Shown here in pieces: positions 18,471-27,730 of a stretch of 64,000 nt of DNA (position 1 is its first letter; every line of letters begins with the position of its first letter). The notes under the pieces are model-generated. The model was not told where the DNA came from and ran no database searches. It worked only from the letters and a program-made list of their open reading frames with translations. Origin of the DNA: Sphingomonas sp. UV9 (GTDB lineage: Bacteria; Pseudomonadota; Alphaproteobacteria; Sphingomonadales; Sphingomonadaceae); contig NZ_SCIN01000001.1 of the NCBI RefSeq assembly GCF_004101245.1, forward strand, positions 324,784 through 388,783. Reading direction: 5' to 3'. The translations under genes were made by a program, and so were the position numbers.

Positions 18471-19774
18471 CCCCCGGCCTGCTCATCGCCGCGCCCGCCT
18501 CGGGCACCGGCAAGACCACCGTCATGCTCGGCCTCCTTCGCGCGCTCCGGGACGACGGCCTCTCGGTGCAGCCGTTCAAGAGCGGCCCAGACTATATCGA
18601 CCCGGCCTTCCACCGTGCCGCCAGCGGCCGCGCATCGTTCAATCTCGACAGCTGGTCGATGCCCGCCACGATGCTCGACACGCTCGCCGCCAATGCCGAC
18701 GACGCGGACTTTGCGCTTGCGGAAGGGTCGATGGGGCTTTTCGACGGTGTCGCGAAGCCGGGCGCAACCGGCAACGGCGCCAGTGCCGACATCGCCCGCA
18801 GGATGGGCTGGCCGGTCGTGCTGGTGATCGACGTGTCGGGCCAGGCACAGTCCGCCGCCGCGACCGCGCTGGGTTTCAGCCGCTACGATCCCAGCGTTCC
18901 GATCGCCGGCGTCATCCTCAACCGTGTCGCCAGTCCCCGTCACGAGCGACTGGCGCGCAGCGGGATGGACGCAGTCGGCATCCGCGTGTTCGGATCGCTG
19001 CCGAGACGCGGCGACCTGAAGCTGCCCGAGCGGCACCTCGGGTTGGTGCAGGCCGCCGAGCACCCCGATCTCGACGCGCGCATCGACGACTATGCGACGT
19101 TCCTGCGCGCGCACGTCGATATCCCCGCACTCCGCGCCGCGGCTTCAGGTGGCGCGCGATCGGCAAGCGCGCAAAACTGGATTCGGCCACCCGCCCAGCG
19201 CGTCGCGCTCGCCCAGGACGCCGCCTTCTCGTTCACCTACGCGCACGTGCTCGAAGGCTGGCGGCGGGCGGGTGCCGAGATCATGCCGTTCTCGCCGCTC
19301 GCCGACGAAGCCCCAGCCGCGCACGCCGACCTCGTCTGGCTCCCTGGCGGCTATCCCGAACTCCACGCCGGCAAGCTTGCGGAAGCGCGCAACTTCCACG
19401 CAGTCCTCGGCGAACACGCACGCACGCGCCCTGTCCACGGCGAGTGCGGCGGCTATATGGCGCTCGGCGAAGGCCTGATCGACGCCGACGGCACGCGGCA
19501 CCGGATGGCCGGACTGCTCGGTCTCGTCACCAGTTACGCGCAGCGCAAGATGCATCTCGGGTATCGCAACGCGACGCTCCAGGCGCCGATGGGTGGCTTT
19601 GCAGCGGGCGCGGCGCTCACCGGCCACGAGTTCCATTATTCGACGATCATCGACCAGCCGGACGCGCCGCTCGCGCACGTCACCGATGCCGAGGGCAATC
19701 CGGTCCCCGAAACCGGCTCGCATCGCGGCCACGTGACGGGTAGCTTCTTCCACATGATCGCGAGCCCGTCATGA
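18467..19774 (+). CDS. cobB: Hydrogenobyrinic acid a,c-diamide synthase CobB
   Basis: 435 residues. An N-terminal P-loop amidoligase domain ([10 protein letters not shown] at residues 9-18; [12 protein letters not shown]) is fused to a C-terminal class I glutamine amidotransferase with nucleophile Cys327 in [13 protein letters not shown] and a catalytic His in the HEFHYS region. It amidates the a and c side chains using ATP and glutamine, giving the CobNST substrate. The ATG at 18467 overlaps the cobM stop, and the last four bases overlap cobA. Confidence 0.95.
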   Translation: MTPGLLIAAPASGTGKTTVMLGLLRALRDDGLSVQPFKSGPDYIDPAFHRAASGRASFNLDSWSMPATMLDTLAANADDADFALAEGSMGLFDGVAKPGATGNGASADIARRMGWPVVLVIDVSGQAQSAAATALGFSRYDPSVPIAGVILNRVASPRHERLARSGMDAVGIRVFGSLPRRGDLKLPERHLGLVQAAEHPDLDARIDDYATFLRAHVDIPALRAAASGGARSASAQNWIRPPAQRVALAQDAAFSFTYAHVLEGWRRAGAEIMPFSPLADEAPAAHADLVWLPGGYPELHAGKLAEARNFHAVLGEHARTRPVHGECGGYMALGEGLIDADGTRHRMAGLLGLVTSYAQRKMHLGYRNATLQAPMGGFAAGAALTGHEFHYSTIIDQPDAPLAHVTDAEGNPVPETGSHRGHVTGSFFHMIASPS

Positions 19775-20490
19775 CCGGTTTTGTCTCGTTCGTTGGCTCG
19801 GGCCCCGGCGATCCCGAACTGCTGACGTTGAAGGCGGTATCGCGCATGCAGTCCGCCGACGCTGTGCTGTTCGACGACCTGTCGTCTGCGGTTCTGGGTC
19901 ACGCACGCCCCGGTGCGGACCTCGTCGCGGTCGGCAAGCGCGCCGGTCGCCCGTCGCCGACCCAGGCGCACGTCTCGCAACTGCTGGTCGAGTACGCCCG
20001 GACCGGCATCCGCGTCGTCCGCCTGAAGTCGGGCGACGCAGGCATGTTCGGTCGCCTCGAGGAAGAGATCGTCGCACTGAGAATGGCCGGCATCCCGTTC
20101 GAGATCATCCCCGGGATCAGTGCAGCCAGCGCCGCTGCCGCCGCCGCGCAGATCCCGCTCACCCGCCGGCTCAGTGCCCGCCGCGTCCAGTTCGTCACCG
20201 GCCACGACGTCACCGGCGATCTCCCCGAACAGCGCAACATGGCCGCGCTGGCCGATCCCGAGGCGACGACGGTCGTCTTCATGCCCAAGCGCACTTTCCC
20301 GGCGCTGGCCGCCTCGTTGATCGAGCACGGCCTGTCGCCGGACACGCCCGCGCTGATCGCCGAGAATATCGGACACCCCGACCAGTCCCTGACCCGCTCT
20401 ACGATCGCAAGACTAGCCGAACAGTTGCAGGCGGGCTTTTCCGGCAAGCCCGCGCTGATCCTCTACGGTCCGCTCATGGACGCCGAATGA
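19771..20490 (+). CDS. cobA: Uroporphyrinogen-III C-methyltransferase CobA (SUMT)
   Basis: 239 residues, a stand-alone SUMT. GSGPGDPELLTLKA, the VGKRAG block, LKSGDAGMFGRLEEE and IPGISAASAAAA match the family, with SGD in place of the common GGD. It makes precorrin-2 from uroporphyrinogen III, the first committed step of the corrin branch. There is no CysG oxidase/ferrochelatase domain, so this copy serves cobalamin rather than siroheme. It overlaps both neighbours by four bases. Confidence 0.94.
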   Translation: MTGFVSFVGSGPGDPELLTLKAVSRMQSADAVLFDDLSSAVLGHARPGADLVAVGKRAGRPSPTQAHVSQLLVEYARTGIRVVRLKSGDAGMFGRLEEEIVALRMAGIPFEIIPGISAASAAAAAAQIPLTRRLSARRVQFVTGHDVTGDLPEQRNMAALADPEATTVVFMPKRTFPALAASLIEHGLSPDTPALIAENIGHPDQSLTRSTIARLAEQLQAGFSGKPALILYGPLMDAE

Positions 20491-21296
20491 TCGACCTTCA
20501 CCTGATCGGTATCGGCACCGGCAACCCCGATCACCTGACGCGCGCCGCGATCGCCGCGATGAACGCCGCCGACCTGATCCTCCTGCCACGCAAGGGCGAT
20601 GCGAAGTCCGACCTGATCGACCTGCGCCGCACGATCTGCACCGACGTCCTGACCGCGCCGACCCGCGTCGTCGAATTCGACCTTCCCGCCCGTGATCTCG
20701 CCGCGCCGTATCTGGACGCCGTCGACGACTGGCACGACGCGATCGCCGCGGCCTGGGCCACCCAGATCGCTGCGCATCTTCCGGACGGGGGGCGCCTCGC
20801 GCTGCTCGTCTGGGGCGACCCCTCGCTGTACGACAGCACATTGCGGATCGCCGACCGGCTGCGCGCCGACGGGATCGCGCTGCGCGTTCATGTCGAGCCG
20901 GGCATCACCAGCCTCCAGGTGCTGACCGCGGCGCACGGCATGCCCCTGAACACCGTTGGGGCACCGGTCCTGATCACGACCGGACGGCGTCTGAGGGAAG
21001 GGGGGTGGCCGACCGGCGTCGATACCGTCGCGGTGATGCTGGACGGCGGCGGCGCATTCGAAGCCCTGGTCCCGGAAGGGATCGACATCTGGTGGGGCGC
21101 CTATCTCGGCATGCCGCATCAAGCGTTGCTGGCAGGGCCGCTCGATCGCATCGGACCGCAGATCATCCGCACGCGCGCCGCGCTGCGTGTGCGGCACGGC
21201 TGGATCATGGACATTTACGTTCTGCGGCGGGGCCAGACGGCAAACCTAGCCGAGCGCGACGATCTGAACCGGGTGCGACGCGGAAGCTCGGTTTAA
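20487..21296 (+). CDS. cobF: Precorrin-6A synthase (deacetylating) CobF
   Basis: A 269-residue tetrapyrrole methylase that methylates C-1 of precorrin-5 and removes the acetyl fragment. Family marks are IGIGTGNPDHLT, LLPRKGDAKSDLIDLRR, WGDPSLYDSTLR and VEPGITSLQVL. CobF is found only in the aerobic pathway. It is the last gene of the overlapping run; a small GC hairpin (AGCCGGTGTCCGGCT near 21323) follows. Genes for CobS/CobT and for adenosylation, cobyric acid synthesis and nucleotide-loop assembly are absent from the window. Confidence 0.95.
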   Translation: MIDLHLIGIGTGNPDHLTRAAIAAMNAADLILLPRKGDAKSDLIDLRRTICTDVLTAPTRVVEFDLPARDLAAPYLDAVDDWHDAIAAAWATQIAAHLPDGGRLALLVWGDPSLYDSTLRIADRLRADGIALRVHVEPGITSLQVLTAAHGMPLNTVGAPVLITTGRRLREGGWPTGVDTVAVMLDGGGAFEALVPEGIDIWWGAYLGMPHQALLAGPLDRIGPQIIRTRAALRVRHGWIMDIYVLRRGQTANLAERDDLNRVRRGSSV

Positions 21297-21384
21297 CCTG
21301 AACCTCCGATTGCTACCCCGTTCAGCCGGTGTCCGGCTTGGCGCAGCTAAGCGCCCGCCATCGAAACAACGTCGGAGTCCGACT

Positions 21385-21507
21385 ATGGTGAAATTCGTCA
21401 TCATCGCCATCGTGGCGATATGGGGCGCATCGATGCTGTTCGGCGTGACCTTGCTCGTCGGTAGCCGCTACTCGACCCGGATCAGACGGTTCGTGACCGG
21501 AGACTGA
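21385..21507 (+). CDS. Small single-pass membrane protein, unknown
   Basis: A 40-residue reading frame starting at an ATG preceded by GGAG. One hydrophobic helix (FVIIAIVAIWGASMLFGVTL) is followed by a basic tail (SRYSTRIRRF), predicting an inner-membrane peptide with a positive cytoplasmic end. No family is recognised. It lies 88 bases after cobF and before a strong hairpin, so it could be the last cistron of the cob transcript or an independent gene. It could also be a chance frame. Confidence 0.5.
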   Translation: MVKFVIIAIVAIWGASMLFGVTLLVGSRYSTRIRRFVTGD

Positions 21508-21548
21508 ACGCTGCAGGGCATTCCGCCTGCCTTTCGAACAGCACGTAA

Positions 21549-21593
21549 ACGGGGAGCCACGGGCGGCAAAAATCGCTCCGTGGCTCCCCCCGT
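21549..21593. terminator. Terminator between the small membrane gene and a convergent gene
   Basis: A perfect 12-bp inverted repeat, GGGGAGCCACGG (21551-21562) and its complement (21578-21589), is extended at the outer ends by AC/GT. It lies between two converging genes and ends with TCCTTATT on the plus side, so it probably terminates the cob-side transcript. Confidence 0.7.
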
Positions 21594-21629
21594 TCCTTAT
21601 TCCAGCCCGTCTTGCTTATTCCAGCCCGC

Positions 21630-21899
21630 TTATTCCAAATCGTCTTCGTCGACGACGATGGTCGTAGCATTCGGCTTGCGCTCGATCGCGGCGAGGCAGG
21701 CGTCGACGATATCGTCGTTGAAGCGATTGAACAGCTCGATCCCGTCATCCTCGGGCTCGTCGCCGCTAAGCTCCTTCAGAACCGCGTATTTGACCGCGAA
21801 CTCATACTCGTCGCCATCGAACTCGCCGGAAAATTCGATCTGCTTCTGGATGTCGTTGTCGACGACGCTCGCCTGGTCGATTTCGAGGGTATTTGCCAT
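21630..21899 (-). CDS. Small acidic protein, unknown
   Basis: 89 residues, starting MANTLEIDQASVVDN, strongly acidic, with DUF-like soluble character (FDGDEYEFAVKYAVLKEL; DIVDACLAAIERKP; ending VVDEDDLE). No signal peptide or membrane segment is seen. I do not recognise a functional family. The ATG at 21899 follows AGGAGTTCG on the complementary strand, a good ribosome site. Downstream of its stop the end-of-gene sequence TGGAATAAG occurs twice more. Confidence 0.7.
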   Translation of the reverse strand: MANTLEIDQASVVDNDIQKQIEFSGEFDGDEYEFAVKYAVLKELSGDEPEDDGIELFNRFNDDIVDACLAAIERKPNATTIVVDEDDLE

Positions 21900-22208
21900 G
21901 TTCGAACTCCTGGGGTTTAGCCGCCTACTGCCCGCGCAGGGGCGACAGCGCAAGCGCTCAACCCGGTGGTTTGCATACGGATTATACCGGGCAATGGGTC
22001 AAGGCGCCGAGAGGGGCATCACTCCTGCCATTGTAAGCCCCCGATGCCGCGTTTCGACCAACCCACCCACGCCGATTACCCGAGTCTTTCGACCGCCGCA
22101 CCGCACCATAATAAATCTGTAGCGTAACGGTCATGCGACTGTCTCGCCGGCCTCATAGGCGCAGCCCCGGGAGTGACGATCGAACGGTCTCACTAGGGGT
22201 TTTCAAGA
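21900..22208. other. Intergenic region between two divergent genes
   Basis: 309 bases with no convincing gene. It should hold promoters for the acidic-protein gene (leftward) and the TonB receptor (rightward). An AT-rich patch CATAATAAAT near 22106 could be a -10 region for the receptor. No riboswitch consensus or Fur-like palindrome was seen. Confidence 0.5.
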
Positions 22209-24635
22209 ATGTCGATGTTTTCTCGTACCGCCGCACGCCTGTTGTGCGGCGCTGTCGGTTTGGCCGCGGTCGGCGTGCCAATGGCCTCGTCCGCACAGTC
22301 GCTGGTCGCCAAGAATACCGATCCGGGCTCGCCCGCAACCGCAGTCGATCCCGCCGATCCGGCCCCGGCTCCCGCCCCGGCCCCCACTGCCCAGGACGAT
22401 GCGATCGTCGTCACCGGCACCGCCACCCGCTCGGTCGCGCAGATCAGCGGCGTCGACATGCAGAAGATCCTTCCCGGCGTCAGCCCGCTCAAGGCGCTGC
22501 AGACGTTGCCGGGCGTGACGTTCCTGACCGCCGATCCATGGGGCAACAACGAACAGAACATCTCGCTGTTCGTCCACGGCTTCAACGCGCAGCAGCTCGG
22601 CTACACGCTCGACGGCCTGCCGCTGGGCGACCAGAATTACGGCAATTACAACGGCCTGTCCCCGCAACGTGCGATCATCTCGGAGAACGTCTCGCGGGTC
22701 ACGCTGGCCAGCGGCGCCGGCGATCTCGGCACCGCATCGACCAGCAACCTCGGCGGCACGATCGACACCTTCTCGAGCGATCCGCGCAAGGACATGGGGG
22801 TCCAGATCGACCAGACGCTCGGCAGCAACTCCACGTCGCGGCTGTTCGCGCGGATCGACAGCGGCAATTTCGGCAACGGCAACAGCTTCTACATCTCGGG
22901 CTCGCGCCAGAAGGCGAAGGCGTGGGATTTCAACGGTATCCAGGGCGGGTATCAGGCCAACGCGAAGTTCGTCCACGATGACTCGAACGGCAAGCTGACG
23001 CTCTACGGCGCCTATTCGGACAAGACCGAGCCGAACGAGGATTCGACCGTCGTCACCACCGCGACGCAAGCGACCGCGCCGTACGTCCGCCCCTTCGTCT
23101 ATCCCAATTTCAACGAGATGCTGACCTATCTGAACTCGGGCGCGTACAAGGCCGACGGGGCGAACTACCGCAACTACTACGGCGTCGCGGCGCGCACCGA
23201 TTATCTCGGTTACGCCAAATACGACTGGAACGTCAGCGACACCGTCACCTTTTCGAACCAGGCCTATTACCATCACAATGACGGCGTCGGCGTCATCGGC
23301 GGCCCGATCGACGTCGCCGGGCTGCCCAAGCTGTTCTCGTTCTATTATCCCGGCCAGAACCTGACCCAGGTGTTCGGCGGCTCAGGCCTCGCCACGCGCA
23401 CCACCGAATACCGGATCGATCGCGGCGGCCTCGTCTCCAGCGTCGGCATCGATCTCGGTGCGCATCACATCGAGTTCGGCGCCTGGTACGAGCATCAGAG
23501 CTCGTCCGCCTATCGCCGCTGGTATCCGTTCCCGGTCAACAACCCGACCACGCCCTACCAGCGCCCGAACGACGATCTGACCCCGCTGATCACGCAATAT
23601 CACAGCGAAGTCCGCGTCGATGAGTACCAGGCGCATATCCAGGACAGCTGGAAGCTGCTGCCGACGCTGACGATCCAGGGCGGGGTCAAGAGCACGTTCC
23701 AGAACGCGTCGCAGCGCGTGCCCGTGCAGCCGATCCCGGGCTCGTTCACCGGCTCGACAGAGCTGCCGGTCGGCAAGATCGACACGCATAAATACTTCCT
23801 GCCACAGCTCGGCGCGCTGTGGGATGCGACCGCTACAGAGCAGGTGTTCGTCAACGTCCAGAAGAACATCCGCCAGTTCCAGACGAGCGCCGCCGCCGGC
23901 CTGTCGCCGTTAGCGCTCGGCAGCCAGGCCGCGTTCGACCTGTTCAAGCAGGACGTAGAGCCCGAGACGAGTTGGACCTACGAGGCGGGCTTGCGCTCGC
24001 ATCACACGCTGGATCTCGGCCCGATCACCGGGTTCGAGGGCCAGATCAGCGTCTATCACGTCGATTTCAGCAACCGCCTGCTCGGCATCAGCCCGACGCC
24101 GGTCGTCACCGCGGTCGTCAGCGGCGCGGCGATCCTGCAGAATGTCGGCGCGGTGAAGACCGATGGCTTCGACGTCGCCGGCACGATCCGGTTCGGCCAG
24201 CACTTCTCGTTCTACGACGCGCTGTCGTACAACAACTCGCGCTACGAGGAGGATTACATCAGCGGCACCAGCACGGTCGCGACCGCCGGCAAGAAGGTGC
24301 CCGGCAGCCCCGACTGGCTCAACAAGTTCGTCGCCTCGGCCAATTACGGAATCTTCGACGCACAGCTGGTCGGCGACTATATCGGCAAGCGGTTCGCGAC
24401 CTACACCAACGACCTGTCGGTGCCGGCCTATTTCACGCTGTCAGGCCGCATCGCCGCGCGCGTGCCGCTGTCGGAAGGGGAGATCGTCAAGACCGCGACG
24501 GTCAGCCTCAACCTCACCAACATCACCAACAAGCGCGCCGCCTCGACGCTCAGCATCGGTGCGGCGAGCGGCACGTTCAACCAGTTCCCGGTCGCGCCAC
24601 GCCAGGTGTTCGGGACGATCAGCATAGGCTTCTGA
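22209..24635 (+). CDS. TonB-dependent outer-membrane receptor
   Basis: 808 residues: signal peptide (LLCGAVGLAAVGVPMASSAQ), a Pro/Ala-rich linker, a TonB-box-like DDAIVVTGTA, a plug domain (LKALQTLPGVTF, VFVHGFNAQQLGYTLDGLPLG, LGTASTSNLGGTID) and a 22-strand barrel ending in GTISIGF with the terminal Phe. Transport class cannot be read from sequence. It sits downstream of the cob cluster but has no cobalamin riboswitch and is separated from it by a reverse gene, so a corrinoid role is only a possibility. A terminator hairpin follows immediately. Confidence 0.93.
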   Translation: MSMFSRTAARLLCGAVGLAAVGVPMASSAQSLVAKNTDPGSPATAVDPADPAPAPAPAPTAQDDAIVVTGTATRSVAQISGVDMQKILPGVSPLKALQTLPGVTFLTADPWGNNEQNISLFVHGFNAQQLGYTLDGLPLGDQNYGNYNGLSPQRAIISENVSRVTLASGAGDLGTASTSNLGGTIDTFSSDPRKDMGVQIDQTLGSNSTSRLFARIDSGNFGNGNSFYISGSRQKAKAWDFNGIQGGYQANAKFVHDDSNGKLTLYGAYSDKTEPNEDSTVVTTATQATAPYVRPFVYPNFNEMLTYLNSGAYKADGANYRNYYGVAARTDYLGYAKYDWNVSDTVTFSNQAYYHHNDGVGVIGGPIDVAGLPKLFSFYYPGQNLTQVFGGSGLATRTTEYRIDRGGLVSSVGIDLGAHHIEFGAWYEHQSSSAYRRWYPFPVNNPTTPYQRPNDDLTPLITQYHSEVRVDEYQAHIQDSWKLLPTLTIQGGVKSTFQNASQRVPVQPIPGSFTGSTELPVGKIDTHKYFLPQLGALWDATATEQVFVNVQKNIRQFQTSAAAGLSPLALGSQAAFDLFKQDVEPETSWTYEAGLRSHHTLDLGPITGFEGQISVYHVDFSNRLLGISPTPVVTAVVSGAAILQNVGAVKTDGFDVAGTIRFGQHFSFYDALSYNNSRYEEDYISGTSTVATAGKKVPGSPDWLNKFVASANYGIFDAQLVGDYIGKRFATYTNDLSVPAYFTLSGRIAARVPLSEGEIVKTATVSLNLTNITNKRAASTLSIGAASGTFNQFPVAPRQVFGTISIGF

Positions 24636-24640
24636 ACGAT

Positions 24641-24671
24641 GAGGAGGCTGCGGTTCGGCCGTAGCCTCCTC
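24641..24671. terminator. Bidirectional terminator hairpin between converging genes
   Basis: A 13-bp stem (GAGGAGGCTGCGG, 24641-24653, with 24659-24671, one G-T pair) closes a TTCGG loop. It lies directly after the TonB receptor stop and reaches into the stop codon of the opposing GST gene, so it can serve both transcripts. Confidence 0.7.
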
Positions 24672-25317
24672 ACGCCTCCGCTGGCGGAACGTCCTCGCAC
24701 AGGGGAAACAGGGTCGCTGCATCGCGGGGGTGCCACGGCGCAGGCCTGATCATGATCCGGGCGAAGAGCGCCGAGCCGAGATGGCGCGCGAGCCACGTAT
24801 GGAGCCGGTCGAAGGGCAGGACATCGAAATAGCCGCGATCGGTGGCTGCGAACTGGCGGACGAACGGCATGATCGCGAGATCGGTCATCGCTTGTGGACC
24901 CTGACCGAGGCAGCCGGTAGCGAGCAGTCGGTCGTTGAGGTCCCCGAGCAGGACCGTCGCGGCATCGCGGTGCTCCACCGGATCCACGCCGTAGCGATCG
25001 GCATATTTGTAGCGGTCGAGATGGTGTTTGAACGGCCCGTCATTGGCGGCGATCAGCGCCATGTCGGTGGCGGTCGGCCAGCCATCGCACGCATTCCCCG
25101 CGGCCCAGCGCATGATATCGAGGCTTTCGTCGATCACCGAACCGTCGGGCAGGACGAGCACAGGCACCGTCCCCTTGGGCGACGCCTCGATCATCGCCGT
25201 CGGCTTGTCGCGCAGGACGATCTCACGCAACTCCACGCGCCTTTCCTGGATGGCGATCGCAAGACGCGCGCGCATTGCATAGGGGCAGCGGCGGAAGCTG
25301 TAGAGGATAGGCAACAT
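24670..25317 (-). CDS. Glutathione S-transferase family protein
   Basis: 215 residues. The N-terminal thioredoxin-fold domain starts PILYSFRRCPYAMRAR, with the CPYA motif giving a candidate cysteine-type active site as in Omega/glutaredoxin-like GSTs. The cis-Pro and substrate-contact segment is KGTVPVLVLPDGSVIDESLDI. The C-terminal half is all-helical. Cytoplasmic thiol transfer or reduction is likely; the substrate is unknown. No ribosome site is obvious at 25317. It stands alone between two TonB receptors. Confidence 0.9.
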   Translation of the reverse strand: MLPILYSFRRCPYAMRARLAIAIQERRVELREIVLRDKPTAMIEASPKGTVPVLVLPDGSVIDESLDIMRWAAGNACDGWPTATDMALIAANDGPFKHHLDRYKYADRYGVDPVEHRDAATVLLGDLNDRLLATGCLGQGPQAMTDLAIMPFVRQFAATDRGYFDVLPFDRLHTWLARHLGSALFARIMIRPAPWHPRDAATLFPLCEDVPPAEA

Positions 25318-25379
25318 CAGGCGGGGTATATCGCAGCGCTGCGCCCGGGTCGCCTGATCCCGGCGAGCATTATCAACGG

Positions 25380-25414
25380 TCCCGATCGACGTCGCGGCGC
25401 GCCGTCGATCGGGA
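25380..25414 (-). terminator. Terminator after the siderophore receptor
   Basis: A perfect 12-bp inverted repeat, TCCCGATCGACG (25380-25391) and its complement (25403-25414), lies 15 bases past the stop of the leftward TonB receptor gene and 63 bases before the GST start. There is no clear T-run. Confidence 0.55.
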
Positions 25415-25429
25415 AACCCGTGCTTTGCG

Positions 25430-27583
25430 TTAGAAGCGATAGCCGATCGTCGCCTGCACCGTCCGACGGTTGCCGTACCAGCACCAGTTATAGTTGGCGA
25501 AGCACGACGTCAGATACTTCTTGTCGAAGATATTGGCGCCGTTGACTGCCAGGCTCAGGCCCCGCAGCGAAGGCGCGAACTTTTCCAGGTCGTAGCGGAT
25601 CAGTGCATCATACACGGTGTAGGACGGGCTGTTGCGCCCCTCCGTCTCGCCCGGCGTGACGCCTGCGTAGACCTGGTCGACATGGCGTAGCGCGCCGCCG
25701 ATCGTCAGCCCGGCCAGACCACCCTCAGGCGGCGTCCAGTTCAGGCCGAGCGTCGTGCCGCCACGACCGACCGTCTCGAGCCCGCGACCGACGCGCGACG
25801 GATCGTTCGCGTCCTGCGTGACCTTCACACGCTGACGGCTATACGCGACGCGCGCGTCGAAGCCGTAGGGCAGGGGAGCGGTGCCCTCGAACTCGATACC
25901 CTGCGAGCGAACTTTGCCGGTCTGCGTTGATATCGAGAAATTGGGGGTCGAAGTTCGTACGTTGGTCTGATCGATCCGGAACCACGCTCCCGACAGTAGA
26001 ATCTGCGTGCCCGGGACTGTGAACTTGGCGCCAGCTTCGAGTTGCTTGCCGAGCGACGGCTCGGCCGTTCCTAAACTTCCGTCGGGACGCAGCACGGTGC
26101 CGGCCTGTTGCTCGAAGGATGTCGAATAGCTGACATACGGCGCCAGACCGAATGGCAGCGTGTAGAGCGCGGCAGCACGGTAGGTGAATTTCTCGTCGTG
26201 CTTCGCCTGCTGGTCGTCCTGCACGGCACGCGCCCAATCCTGCCGTCCACTGACTACGACGCGGAGATTACCGATCGCCATCTGGTCCTGCGCATAGACG
26301 CCCTGCTGGCGTTGCTGCACGTTGATCGGATATTGGCCGCCGATCTGCTCCGGCGTGGTCGGTACGGTCGTCAAACCATACACCGGGGCAAAACCGTTGA
26401 GCGACGGCGCCGTGCCGAACGCTACCACTTCGGTCGAATGCGCAACCTGGCGATCGGCACCGAAGAGCAATGTGTGCTTGATCGGTCCCGTCTGCACCGT
26501 CCCGGTCAACTGGTTGTCGAACGTCCAGTTGTTGAGCTGTTCGCGGGTAGCATAGGAGGCGCGGAGGAACGTCTGCCCGGTCGGATCGCTCGAATCGAGA
26601 CCGCCCGCGGTGTAGATCAGCCCGAGGTTCGCCTTCACATATTGATACCGGCCCGACGAGCGGAACGCCCAGCCGCCGCCGAAATCATGACGGAAGATAT
26701 AGGTCAGCGCCGCCTGTTCGCGGCTGAACCGATTGCCGGCCTCGCCCCCGTCGAAGCTGGTCGGGAGCTTGCCGTTGGGGTTCGTCAGCAACGTGCCGCT
26801 GGCAGGGAATACGCCGTACGTGCCGTTGTGCGGATCATGCGAATAGGCGCCGAGCAGCGTGAAGCTGGTCGTGCTGCCTGCGCCGGCGGTCACCGCACCC
26901 GAAATCGTCTGGCGCTCGCGTTTGCCGAACTTCTGCTGCGTGTCGGCACCGTTCGTGCTGCCGTTGATCCGCCACAGGACGCCTTCGCCCGCACGGCCGC
27001 CGATATCGGCATCGACGCGGTAGAGGTCGTAATTGCCATATGTCCCGCTGATCGCGCCATACAGCGCCTGATCGAGCGGCAGCTTGCTCGATTCCGCGAC
27101 GAGGCCGCCGGGGCTCGACTGGCCGTACAATACCGATGCCGGACCCTTGATGACCTCGATCCGATCCAGCCGCGAGACGTCGACCTGTGGCACGGCATAG
27201 CCGGACGGGCTGCCGAACTGCTTCAGGCCGTCGAGATAGACCGGCGCATCGAAGCCGCGAAGCTTGAACTGGTCGTAGACTTCGGCGCTCGCACCGCGGG
27301 TCTCGGGGGTGACGCCGGCGACGAAGCGGAGCGCCTGGTTGAGGTTCTGCAGGCTACGGCCAGCGATGTCGTCGCTGGTGATGACGGTGATCGACTGTGG
27401 GGTTTCGGCAAGCGGCGTATCGGTTTTCGTGCCGGACGAGGCTTGGGTCCGCGCGTGCTGACCCGTCACCACGATGATACCCGAATCAGTGTCGGCGCTG
27501 GTTTGCGCGGTCTGTGCACGGCCTGGCGTTGCGACGAAGGCGGCAGAGCCGAGGAGGACGGCGATGCCGAGACGATATGTCAT
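25430..27583 (-). CDS. TonB-dependent siderophore receptor
   Basis: 717 residues: signal peptide (LGIAVLLGSAAFVATPGRAQ), TonB box-like IIVVTGQ, plug domain (ETPQSITVITSDDIAGR, FKLRGFDAPVYLDGLK, RIEVIKGPASVLYGQSSPGG) and a barrel ending TIGYRF. The plug motifs are those of the FhuA/FoxA ferric-hydroxamate group, so iron-siderophore uptake is likely, though the ligand is not determined. AAAGGG lies before the ATG at 27583. A perfect TGATAA-CTA-TTATCA palindrome 39 bases upstream suggests Fur control. Confidence 0.95.
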   Translation of the reverse strand: MTYRLGIAVLLGSAAFVATPGRAQTAQTSADTDSGIIVVTGQHARTQASSGTKTDTPLAETPQSITVITSDDIAGRSLQNLNQALRFVAGVTPETRGASAEVYDQFKLRGFDAPVYLDGLKQFGSPSGYAVPQVDVSRLDRIEVIKGPASVLYGQSSPGGLVAESSKLPLDQALYGAISGTYGNYDLYRVDADIGGRAGEGVLWRINGSTNGADTQQKFGKRERQTISGAVTAGAGSTTSFTLLGAYSHDPHNGTYGVFPASGTLLTNPNGKLPTSFDGGEAGNRFSREQAALTYIFRHDFGGGWAFRSSGRYQYVKANLGLIYTAGGLDSSDPTGQTFLRASYATREQLNNWTFDNQLTGTVQTGPIKHTLLFGADRQVAHSTEVVAFGTAPSLNGFAPVYGLTTVPTTPEQIGGQYPINVQQRQQGVYAQDQMAIGNLRVVVSGRQDWARAVQDDQQAKHDEKFTYRAAALYTLPFGLAPYVSYSTSFEQQAGTVLRPDGSLGTAEPSLGKQLEAGAKFTVPGTQILLSGAWFRIDQTNVRTSTPNFSISTQTGKVRSQGIEFEGTAPLPYGFDARVAYSRQRVKVTQDANDPSRVGRGLETVGRGGTTLGLNWTPPEGGLAGLTIGGALRHVDQVYAGVTPGETEGRNSPSYTVYDALIRYDLEKFAPSLRGLSLAVNGANIFDKKYLTSCFANYNWCWYGNRRTVQATIGYRF

Positions 27584-27621
27584 GTGATACCCTTTGCGTT
27601 ATGCCGCTCCGCTAATGTTTA

Positions 27622-27636
27622 TGATAACTATTATCA
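27622..27636. promoter_or_regulatory. Fur-box-like palindrome upstream of the siderophore receptor
   Basis: TGATAACTATTATCA is a perfect 6-3-6 inverted repeat set in AT-rich sequence, within an otherwise GC-rich region. It matches the core of the Fur consensus (GATAATnATTATC type). Its position 39-53 bases upstream of the receptor start fits repression by iron-loaded Fur. A second gene starts to the right at 27731 and might share it. Confidence 0.8.
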
Positions 27637-27730
27637 ATAGTGAGTTTGCTGTCCGCTATGCGAAGGCTTGCGTCTGCGGCAATCCGGCAACAGGTGTCGT
27701 TCTCCAGGAAGTGGCAGGGATTTTGTACGC

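Noticed and set aside
22203-23276. 357-codon minus-strand frame over the first TonB receptor
   Set aside because: Low-complexity Arg/Val/Asp-rich shadow of a receptor with a signal peptide, plug and barrel on the plus strand.
22209-24635. TonB receptor as a proven cobalamin receptor (BtuB)
   Set aside because: No cobalamin riboswitch lies upstream, the cob operon is separated by a reverse gene, and no BtuB-specific feature is visible.
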